Shown: in pieces, positions 13,575 to 18,895 of the stretch | Numbering within the stretch: the stretch's first letter is position 1 | How the letters are laid out: each line of letters starts with the position of its first letter | Position numbers and translations under genes: made by a program | Assembly (NCBI GenBank): GCA_964652075.1 | Contig: CAZYZQ010000044.1 | Location: forward strand, 1-18,895 | Origin: CAZYZQ01 sp964652075 | Lineage (GTDB): Bacteria > Bacillota > Clostridia > Oscillospirales > Oscillospiraceae | Length of the DNA: 18,895 nucleotides | Direction of reading: 5' to 3' | The notes under the pieces: model-generated | The model's input: only the letters and a program-made list of their open reading frames with translations | Told to the model about the DNA's origin: nothing | Database searches by the model: none

Positions 13575-14114
13575 CTAACCGAGTCCAACCTGCGCAGCAG
13601 GCGGAAAAAGAAACAGTTCAAATTGTACCGGCTGCCCCAGAAGCAGCCATGGCAGTGCGCACCATGCCGCGGCAGGCGCTTCCAGTACACAAATGCGGTA
13701 GCCGAGGCACAGGCTCTCAACATCGACCCATTGCCCGAACGGATGCACCCCATGCTCGATCAGGCTCTCCTTCAGCTTCTCTGAAAAACGGTTCCGCTTC
13801 CGCAGCGAGAAGCCCACCTCTCGGAACACAACCCATTCCACATAGTCGCCCAGTACCTCCCGAAAGTTTTCCAACTCCTCCCCGGTCGGATTGCAGACAT
13901 TTATGACAAGCTTGTCGCCATCAATATAATCGCCACCGAAACAGGGCTGATTGCAGACCGATGAATTCGACAGCACCTGATGCGCTTCGCTTGCATGCTG
14001 CTGCCGCATGATTCTTTATGCAACGTCCTCCGAAGTATCTGCGGGCAGCGACCAAACCGGCGAAGCAAGCAGCATCGCCGTCAACACCAAAACACTAAGC
14101 GCTTTTTTCCACAT
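13575..14114 (-). pseudogene. Small secreted protein of unknown function, interrupted by an ochre codon after the signal peptide
   Basis: From the ATG at 14114 (AGGGGG upstream) the frame encodes a clear signal peptide: MWKK, the hydrophobic ALSVLVLTAMLLA, then SPVWSLPA. Codon 33 is TAA (14018-14016). The same frame then runs open for about 146 codons to 13575, with content such as GGDYIDGDKLVINVCNPTGEELENFREVLGDYVEWVVFREVGFSL. That reads like small exported clostridial proteins that alternate beta strands and helices, but I cannot name the family. An ATG two codons after the stop (14009) could reinitiate, but its product would lack a signal peptide and has only a distant GGAGG. The frame is the same on both sides, so one substitution, not an indel, explains the break. 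Confidence 0.65.
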
Positions 14115-14145
14115 AGCGCATCCCCCTCTCCATTTTGTCGTATTC

Positions 14146-14173
14146 AGTATGCACGTTTTTTAACTTTTGTCAA
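14146..14173 (-). promoter_or_regulatory. Promoter of the secreted-protein pseudogene
   Basis: On the minus strand TTGACA (14173-14168), 16 nt, CATACT (14151-14146). The -35 is perfect and the -10 matches 4 of 6. The start would be near 14139. Confidence 0.6.
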
Positions 14174-14221
14174 CCTATACCAATCAAAAATAATACACAA
14201 TCTTTTCCCCCGTGTTTTAGA

Positions 14222-14249
14222 GAAAATGCCCGCCGGTTTCCCGGCGGGC
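14222..14249 (-). terminator. Terminator after the CaCA antiporter gene
   Basis: On the minus strand GCCCGCCGG, loop GAAA, CCGGCGGGC (14249-14228) is a perfect 9-bp stem with a GNRA loop, followed by ATTTTC. Strong stem, short T-run. Confidence 0.7.
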
Positions 14250-14265
14250 CATGTTCTGACTTCAT

Positions 14266-15219
14266 TTACGCAACATGCAGACAGAGATAGACAAAATAGG
14301 CGATGAAACAGACAAGCATGACCACGCCGCCAACGCGGTTCAGGCGGCGCTTGCGATTGCAGACGCACAGCAGAAGTAATACCGCCGTCGCGACGCAGAC
14401 GATCGAATCGGTCAAGAAGCTGGCCTTGTACTCGACCGGCGTGATGAGCGCCGAGGTGCCGAGCACGAACAGGATGTTGAAGATATTGCTGCCGACAATG
14501 TTGCCGACGGCGATGTCCGCCTTCTTTTTCAGTCCCGCCGTGACGCTCGTCACAAGCTCCGGCAGGCTGGTGCCGAGTGCGACAATCGTCAGGCCGATGA
14601 ACTGCTCCGACATGCCGAACAGCCGCGCAAGTTTCGAGGCCGCGTCAACCGTCACATCGCTGCCGAAGACGATCAGCGCGCCGCCGCCCACAATCATCAA
14701 AAGTAGCAGCGGATAGCCGTGCATCTTCTTTGGTTCCTCCTCTTCCTCCGCCTGCGCAAGGCCGTGCTTGGAGATGTAAAAGAGATAGCCGAGATAGCAG
14801 AGAAACAGTACCCAAAGGATCACACCGTCCAGCCGCCCGACAACATTGTCCATGAGGCCCAGCACACCAAACACAACTGATACAAAGATCACAAACGGGA
14901 TCTCCACGCGCTGTGTCGTCTTCTGCACGGCCAGCGGCGTCAGCAGCGCCGTCAGGCCGAGGATCAGCAGGACATTCATGATATTGCTGCCGAGGACATT
15001 GCCGACCGCGATGCTCGCGCTGCCCTTGAGCGAGGCGGAGATGCTGACCGCCGCCTCCGGCAAACTCGTGCCCATGGCGACGATCGTCAGGCCGATGACG
15101 AGCTGCGGGATGCCGAGCCGGTCGGCAATCTGCGACGCGCCCTCGACGAACCAGTCCGCGCCCTTGATGAGCATCACGAACCCCACGACCAACAACAGGA
15201 CCTGCAATACGATTTCCAT
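14266..15219 (-). CDS. CaCA family cation antiporter (YrbG-type calcium/sodium:cation exchanger)
   Basis: The 317-residue membrane protein has two homologous halves, each with the alpha-repeat signature: AMGTSLPEAAVSISASLKG with AVGNVLGSNIMN in the first, and ALGTSLPELVTSVTAGLKK with AVGNIVGSNIFN in the second. About ten hydrophobic helices are visible, split by a short acidic cytosolic loop (AEEEEEPKK). The conserved acidic and asparagine residues of the repeats form the ion site in this family, which exchanges Ca2+ or other divalent ions for Na+ or H+ across the cytoplasmic membrane. The ATG at 15219 follows GGGAGG by 7 nt. A Mn2+-type riboswitch with terminator precedes it, so manganese export is a reasonable functional guess. 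It is transcribed singly and followed by a hairpin terminator. Confidence 0.92.
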   Translation of the reverse strand: MEIVLQVLLLVVGFVMLIKGADWFVEGASQIADRLGIPQLVIGLTIVAMGTSLPEAAVSISASLKGSASIAVGNVLGSNIMNVLLILGLTALLTPLAVQKTTQRVEIPFVIFVSVVFGVLGLMDNVVGRLDGVILWVLFLCYLGYLFYISKHGLAQAEEEEEPKKMHGYPLLLLMIVGGGALIVFGSDVTVDAASKLARLFGMSEQFIGLTIVALGTSLPELVTSVTAGLKKKADIAVGNIVGSNIFNILFVLGTSALITPVEYKASFLTDSIVCVATAVLLLLCVCNRKRRLNRVGGVVMLVCFIAYFVYLCLHVA

Positions 15220-15242
15220 TGTTTTTCCTCCCTTTTTGACAC

Positions 15243-15289
15243 AAAAAAGAGACGCAAGAACAGTACACTCTGTACTGTCCTTGCGTCTC
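15243..15289 (-). terminator. Riboswitch-controlled leader terminator of the CaCA antiporter
   Basis: On the minus strand 15289-15272 pairs with 15266-15249 over 18 bp with one wobble and a 5-nt loop, followed by six T (15248-15243). The 5' arm (GAGACGCAAGGAC) is also the 3' strand of the aptamer's closing region. Terminator formation and a closed aptamer are therefore mutually exclusive. Confidence 0.9.
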
Positions 15290-15376
15290 ATCATTTCAAG
15301 CAATACCGGGCGCATCGCGCGCCGCGTTGACGACATTGCCGCACACACTCGTGTGCCGATTACTCCCGCTTGGAAC
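15277..15376 (-). promoter_or_regulatory. yybP-ykoY (Mn2+) riboswitch aptamer
   Basis: Reading the minus strand, the order and sequence of the conserved segments match what I know of this class: GGGAGTA (15367-15361), hairpin GCACAC-GAGT-GTGTGC (15356-15341), GTCGTCAAC (15334-15326), hairpin GGCGC-GCGAT-GCGCC (15323-15309), then TGAAATGATGAGAC (15298-15285). A closing helix can form between 15376-15368 and 15287-15277 with an AA/AA internal loop. Known role of the class: Mn2+ binding turns on transporters and other cation-handling genes. Here, ligand binding would hold the 5' arm of the terminator, giving an ON switch. No covariance search was run. Confidence 0.8.
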
Positions 15377-15382
15377 AAAAAT

Positions 15383-15411
15383 ATTGTAGCGGACGGGCGC
15401 TCGTTTGTCAA
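15383..15411 (-). promoter_or_regulatory. Promoter of the riboswitch-antiporter transcript
   Basis: On the minus strand TTGACA (15411-15406), 17 nt, TACAAT (15388-15383). The predicted start at about 15376 coincides with the first base of the aptamer's closing helix, which supports both calls. Confidence 0.88.
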
Positions 15412-15458
15412 GGGGGGATTTATGTCGGGATGCAGGCTGGCGTGTTCGCTTTCCGTAC

Positions 15459-15487
15459 TTGATTTTTTCGAGCATTTATGCTAAAAT
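15459..15487 (+). promoter_or_regulatory. Promoter of the lipoprotein gene
   Basis: TTGATT (15459-15464), 17 nt, TAAAAT (15482-15487) with TGC directly before it (extended -10). It diverges from the antiporter promoter about 50 bp away. Confidence 0.78.
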
Positions 15488-15541
15488 TGGCTTAGAAACT
15501 TTCCATCGCTTTGTTATTTTTTCTAAGGAGGCGGCTGCCCC

Positions 15542-15934
15542 ATGAAGCGATTGGTGCTTTTGTTCCTTGTGCTCTGCCTGCTCTGTACAGCCTGTGCCTC
15601 CAGTCAAGTGCTCACCTCTGAGCATACGGCAACGGAGTTCTCCATGGCATATGAGCGCTATACTGCCACAGAGTCGACCACAATCTCCGTCAACGACGGT
15701 GCAACCGTCACGCTGACCGGTTCGCTGGTCACGCAGTCCGGCTCCGTTTCTGTCGTGATCTCAAATGCGGACGGCGAGACCGTACATTCCAGTGAAAACA
15801 CAGGTGAATCCTTTACGTTCCACGTTATTCTGAGCGGGCCGAATACCTACACAATCACGGTTGACTGCCAGAAGCACACCGGCAGCTTCAGCTTTACATG
15901 GGAGACAACCGGCGCGCAAAATCAGGAGCACTGA
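15542..15934 (+). CDS. Small lipoprotein of unknown function
   Basis: The 130-residue protein has an N-terminal lipoprotein signal (MKRLVLLFLVLCLLCTAC) with a lipobox-like LCTAC, so Cys18 would be the lipidated residue after signal peptidase II cleavage. The remaining 110 residues are rich in Ser, Thr and Val in alternating patterns (VTLTGSLVTQSGSVSVVISNADGE, NTYTITVDCQKHTGSFSFTWE). These suggest a small all-beta sandwich, roughly like a bacterial pre-peptidase C-terminal or Ig-like domain. I do not recognise a specific family. The ATG follows AAGGAGG by about 11 nt. The gene lies upstream of the SLH protein on the same strand with a hairpin between them, so the two may be partly co-transcribed surface components. 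Confidence 0.8.
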   Translation: MKRLVLLFLVLCLLCTACASSQVLTSEHTATEFSMAYERYTATESTTISVNDGATVTLTGSLVTQSGSVSVVISNADGETVHSSENTGESFTFHVILSGPNTYTITVDCQKHTGSFSFTWETTGAQNQEH

Positions 15935-15973
15935 CACCGGACGCCAAATCATGGCGTCCGGTGTTGTATATTT
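15934..15973 (+). terminator. Hairpin between the lipoprotein and SLH genes (weak or partial terminator)
   Basis: A perfect 12-bp stem ACACCGGACGCC / GGCGTCCGGTGT (15934-15945 and 15953-15964) with a 7-nt loop begins at the last base of the stop codon. It is followed only by TGTATATTTC, a poor U-tract. No convincing promoter is seen in 15975-16030, so read-through into the next gene is likely. Confidence 0.6.
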
Positions 15974-16040
15974 CTCCAGAAAGCGCAAAGAATACCTCCA
16001 CAACATCGCGGCGACTCTCGCCGCCAAGGAGGTTATCCCT

Positions 16041-17264
16041 TTGAAACACACTGCTACTCGCTGCACCGCGCTGGCGCTGGCGCTCTGCTGCCTCTTGTCC
16101 GGCGCGGCGCTGGCCACTTCACTGGAGACCAGCAATTCCACTGCGCTCTGTTTCAGTCCCTCCGACTTTGATGACGGTGAACTGAACGGCATCGTCCTGA
16201 CCGAGGTTCCCTCCCGCACCGTTGGCTGCCTGCGCTACGGCTCCCGTACCCTGCAGGCGGGCGACGTCATCCCCGGCGACGCACTGGGCAAGCTCGTCTT
16301 CTCCCCCGCCTGTGTGGGTGAGCAGACTGCCACGGTACACTATCTTCCCGTGCGGGCGGACGGCGTCGGGCTTGAACAGGCCGTCGAAGTCCTGATCCGC
16401 TCAGAGAAAAACAGCGCGCCGGCTGTCCGTGACAGCAGCATCGAAACGTACAAAAACATCGCTGTCAACGGCAAACTCGACGTCTCAGACCCCGAGGGCG
16501 ACAAACTTGCCTTCACGGTCACAAAGGAGCCGAAGCGCGGCACCGTGAAGCTCAACGCCGACGGCACCTTCTCCTATACGCCGAAAAAGAACAAGGTCGG
16601 TGAGGACAGCTTCCGCTTTACCGCAACCGACGACGCGGGCAACACCTCCGAGGAGGCGACCGTGCAGGTTCGTATTCTCAAGCCCTCCAGCAAACAGACC
16701 TATGCCGATATGCAGGATGATGCGTTTCTCGCCGTCTGGATGCGCGAGAACGGTCTGATGGCCGGTGAGAAGGTCGCGGGCGCTCTCTGTTTCCGCCCGG
16801 ACGCAACCGTATCGCGCGGCGAATTCCTTGCCATGACAATGCGGCTGCTGGAAATCCCGACGGAGGATGCGGTCGAAACCTCCGGCTTTGCCGATGAGGC
16901 AGATACTGCGCCGTGGCTGCGGCCTTATGTTATCTCAGCACTGCGCGCCGGGCTGATCTCCGGCGTGCGCACGCCGGACGGTCTGGTCTTCCTGCCCGAC
17001 GTAGCCATCACACAGGCCGAGGCCTGTGTCATTCTGGAAAACGCGCTGCACCTGCCGGTTCTGACGGAAACCGCCGCAATGGACACCTCCGTGCCGGATT
17101 GGGCGCTGCCTGCCGTAGCCGCAATGGCGGATGCGGATATTCTGCCCGCGACCGGTAACACCGGCGCGCCGCTCACTCGCCTTGTGTGCGCGAAAATGCT
17201 CTACGCCGTCAGCAAAGCCGCACCCGCAAGCGATTACGGCCTGCTGACCTGGGCCGCAGAATAA
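16041..17264 (+). CDS. Cadherin-like / S-layer homology (SLH) domain surface protein
   Basis: The 407-residue protein starts at TTG 16041, placed by AAGGAGG just upstream and by the signal peptide that follows (MKHTATR, a hydrophobic stretch, then LSGAALA with cleavage near residue 25). Residues 26-120 look like one beta-sandwich module. Residues 125-213 are a clear tandem-95/cadherin-like module (DVSDPEGDKLAFTV, GTVKLNADGTFSYTPKK, EDSFRFTATDDAGNTS). Residues 220-395 hold about three divergent SLH repeats (FRPDATVSRGEFLAMTMRLL, FADEADTAPWLRPYVISALRAGLISG, DVAITQAEACVILENAL). Known role of SLH: non-covalent anchoring to secondary cell-wall polymers. Upstream in-frame ATGs are rejected because they precede the ribosome site and give no signal peptide. 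Confidence 0.88.
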   Translation: MKHTATRCTALALALCCLLSGAALATSLETSNSTALCFSPSDFDDGELNGIVLTEVPSRTVGCLRYGSRTLQAGDVIPGDALGKLVFSPACVGEQTATVHYLPVRADGVGLEQAVEVLIRSEKNSAPAVRDSSIETYKNIAVNGKLDVSDPEGDKLAFTVTKEPKRGTVKLNADGTFSYTPKKNKVGEDSFRFTATDDAGNTSEEATVQVRILKPSSKQTYADMQDDAFLAVWMRENGLMAGEKVAGALCFRPDATVSRGEFLAMTMRLLEIPTEDAVETSGFADEADTAPWLRPYVISALRAGLISGVRTPDGLVFLPDVAITQAEACVILENALHLPVLTETAAMDTSVPDWALPAVAAMADADILPATGNTGAPLTRLVCAKMLYAVSKAAPASDYGLLTWAAE

Positions 17265-17271
17265 GAAACCA

Positions 17272-17312
17272 CCCCGCTCCGGCAAAAGCCGGGGCGGGGC
17301 GATTCGTTTTTT
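17272..17312 (+). terminator. Intrinsic terminator of the SLH gene
   Basis: CCCCGCTCCGGC (17272-17283), loop AAAA, GCCGGGGCGGGG (17288-17299) forms a 12-bp stem with one wobble. A T6 run follows at 17307-17312, 7 nt beyond the stem. It lies between convergent genes and may act weakly on the other strand too. Confidence 0.78.
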
Positions 17313-17313
17313 C

Positions 17314-17772
17314 TTATTCCTGCGGCTCCTCTGCCGGCTCAGACGTCTCGGGCGTCTCGGGGGCCTCAGGCGTCTCCGGTGTCTCGGGGGCCTCCTCGCT
17401 CTCGCCGATCTCAACCGGCTGCTCGAAGATCTCGACGTCGATTTCTTCCTCGTCGACCGGCTCGCCCTTCTTCTTCAGCTCCGCCTTGAGCGTCTCAATC
17501 TGCTCGCGCAGCGCCTCAATCGTAACCTTGGACTCGGTGATCTTGTCGCACCACGGCTGATAGGTCTCCGCCTCGGGCGCGGCGCCGGCTGCGTAGTCCT
17601 TGTAGTACAGCTTGCCAAGCTCAAGATACCCTCTGCGGATTTTGTCGGTCTCCGTGGTAATGCCAATGCGCGCCTTTGCAATCGCATAGACCTGCTTGGA
17701 CTTTGTTGCAGCCGTCTGAGCGGCGTTGCCGGTGACTTCCTTTACATTTTCGATGACAGACTTGACGTTCAT
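17314..17772 (-). CDS. Hypothetical protein with coiled coil and Pro/Glu/Thr-rich tail
   Basis: The 152-residue protein has no signal peptide. Residues 1-60 look helical (MNVKSVIENVKEVTGNAAQTAATKSKQVYAIAKARIGITTETDKIRRGYLELGKLYYKDY). Residues about 75-102 form a predicted coiled coil (ITESKVTIEALREQIETLKAELKKK). The rest is an acidic tail (DEEEIDVEIFEQPVE) ending in repeats of the type PETPEAPET. The first half resembles small cytosolic proteins with a zinc-ribbon or helical head that are common in Clostridia, but this one shows no cysteine pairs and I cannot name it. The ATG at 17772 follows AAGGAGC. It begins 25 bp after the formate-THF ligase gene with no promoter between, so the two are probably co-transcribed; a functional link is not implied. 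Confidence 0.75.
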   Translation of the reverse strand: MNVKSVIENVKEVTGNAAQTAATKSKQVYAIAKARIGITTETDKIRRGYLELGKLYYKDYAAGAAPEAETYQPWCDKITESKVTIEALREQIETLKAELKKKGEPVDEEEIDVEIFEQPVEIGESEEAPETPETPEAPETPETSEPAEEPQE

Positions 17773-17797
17773 GGTGATAAGCTCCTTTTCGTTAATT

Positions 17798-18895
17798 TCA
17801 GAACAATCCGGTGATCACGCCGTTCTCGTCCACGTCGATCTGCTCCGCGGCAGGAACCTTTGGCAATCCCGGCATTGTCATTATATCACCAGTCTGCACA
17901 ACAATAAAGCCCGCACCGGCAGAAATTTTCACTTTGCTCACAGAAATTTTAAAATTCTGCGGCCGTGCGAGCAGTTTCGGGTCGTCAGAGAGCGAATATT
18001 GCGTCTTCGCCATGCAGATCGGCAGGCCGCCGACGCCCATCTTTTCGAGACGTGCAATCTCTTTTTCCGCCGCCTTGGAATACACGACGCCGTCGCCACC
18101 GTAGATGCGTTTGGTGATCGTCTCGATCTTTTCGCGGATCGGGCGATCCAGCTCGTAGGAGAAGTGGAAGTTCTTCGGCGCCTCACACAGGCGGAGCACC
18201 TCCTCGGCCAGCTCAATGCCGCCGTCGCCGCCCTTGGCCCAGACCTCGCTCATCGCAACATTCACGCCCAGCTCGGCGCAGCGCGAGCGGATCAGCTCCA
18301 GCTCAGCGTCGGTGTCCTGCGTGAAGCGGTTGATCGCAACAACCGCCGGCAGGCCGTAGACCTGCGTGATATTCTCCACGTGCTTCAAAAGGTTCGGCAG
18401 GCCGCGCTCCAGCGCTTCCAGATTCTCCGTGGCCAGCTCCGCCTTCGGCACGCCGCCGTTGTATTTAAGCGCCTTGACCGTCGCGACGATGACAACCGCG
18501 TCGGGCGTCAGACCGGCATAGCGGCACTTGATATCGAGGAATTTCTCCGCACCGAGGTCTGCGCCGAAGCCTGCCTCCGTAACGGTGTAGTCCGCGAGCT
18601 GCATCGCCGTCTTTGTGGCCACGACGCTGTTGCAACCGTGCGCGATATTGGCAAACGGGCCGCCGTGGATGATCGCGGGCGTATGCTCCAGCGTCTGCAC
18701 GAGGTTCGGCTTGATTGCATCCTTCAAAAGGGCGGTCATTGCGCCGGCCGCCTTGAGGTCCGCAGCGGTGACAGGCTGCTCGTCGTAGGTGTAGCCGACA
18801 ACGATGCGCCCGAGACGCGCTTTCAGATCAGCCAGGTCAGAGGCCAAACACAGCGTCGCCATAATCTCAGAGGCGACAGTGATGTCGAACCCATC
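17798..18895 (-). CDS. fhs: Formate--tetrahydrofolate ligase, C-terminal two thirds (5' end outside the window)
   Basis: The frame is open from the right edge (first visible residues DGFDITVASEIMATLCLASDL) to a TGA at 17798, giving 365 codons of a family that is normally about 556 residues. Recognisable blocks include RIVVGYTYDEQPVTAADLKA, HTPAIIHGGPFANIAHGCNS, ADYTVTEAGFGADLGAEKF, PAVVAINRF, YGGDGVVYS and the C-terminal GAGFIVVQTGDIMTMPGLPK. All are strongly conserved in FTHFS. The enzyme activates formate with ATP to 10-formyl-THF, serving one-carbon metabolism and, in acetogens, the methyl branch of the Wood-Ljungdahl pathway; which applies here is not shown. The P-loop region lies beyond the window. 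The small gene at 17314 follows in the same unit. Confidence 0.96.
   Translation of the reverse strand, partial: DGFDITVASEIMATLCLASDLADLKARLGRIVVGYTYDEQPVTAADLKAAGAMTALLKDAIKPNLVQTLEHTPAIIHGGPFANIAHGCNSVVATKTAMQLADYTVTEAGFGADLGAEKFLDIKCRYAGLTPDAVVIVATVKALKYNGGVPKAELATENLEALERGLPNLLKHVENITQVYGLPAVVAINRFTQDTDAELELIRSRCAELGVNVAMSEVWAKGGDGGIELAEEVLRLCEAPKNFHFSYELDRPIREKIETITKRIYGGDGVVYSKAAEKEIARLEKMGVGGLPICMAKTQYSLSDDPKLLARPQNFKISVSKVKISAGAGFIVVQTGDIMTMPGLPKVPAAEQIDVDENGVITGLF

Noticed and set aside
1..18895. Mobile element, prophage, toxin-antitoxin, CRISPR or anti-phage system
   Set aside because: No transposase, integrase, terminal inverted repeats with target duplications, spacer-repeat array, nuclease/helicase defence genes or toxin-antitoxin pairs were seen. 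The CPBP gene alone is not evidence of abortive infection.

Overview
The window looks like a chromosomal segment of a moderately high-GC, gut-type member of the Clostridia, probably Oscillospiraceae-like. This is inferred from the strong AAGGAGG-type ribosome binding sites, consensus sigma-A promoters, a formate-tetrahydrofolate ligase, an SLH-domain surface protein and a clostridial-style polyamine operon. No insertion sequence, phage gene, integrase, CRISPR array or rRNA is visible.

Left part (1-5540, minus strand): one polyamine operon, transcribed right to left as speD, speA, speE, speB and a carboxy(nor)spermidine dehydrogenase that runs off the left edge. The genes overlap or lie close together. 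The operon encodes agmatine/putrescine supply and two chemically different ways to extend putrescine: the decarboxylated-SAM route (SpeD/SpeE) and the aspartate-semialdehyde route (dehydrogenase). A good extended -10 promoter lies about 320 nt upstream of speD. The long leader contains a predicted three-way junction and a terminator-like hairpin just before the start codon.

Middle-left (5588-8104, minus strand): a padR/DUF2812 pair under a perfect consensus promoter threaded with inverted and direct repeats (likely autorepressor operator), a frameshifted CPBP-family membrane protease gene, a GyrI-like domain gene, and a tRNA-Val(CAC) with its own promoter and terminator.

Middle (8189-13566): a MATE efflux gene with a perfect intrinsic terminator between its promoter and start codon; a plus-strand SLC13/ArsB-like permease broken by a frameshift and an in-frame amber codon; cca, convergent with and overlapping that pseudogene; and murC. 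cca and murC diverge from a symmetric promoter whose two -10 boxes overlap.

Right part (13575-18895): a small secreted-protein gene interrupted by an ochre codon just after its signal peptide; a CaCA-family cation antiporter under what looks like a yybP-ykoY (Mn2+) riboswitch with a terminator expression platform; a divergent lipoprotein gene followed by a cadherin-like/SLH surface protein; and, from the right edge, the C-terminal part of formate-tetrahydrofolate ligase followed by a small coiled-coil/acidic-tail protein.

The most interesting material is regulatory. Three minus-strand transcripts (speD operon, MATE, CaCA antiporter) carry terminator-like hairpins in their leaders. One of these is a recognisable riboswitch; the other two match nothing I know. 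Three genes in about 7.5 kb are interrupted, which suggests local gene decay or assembly error.
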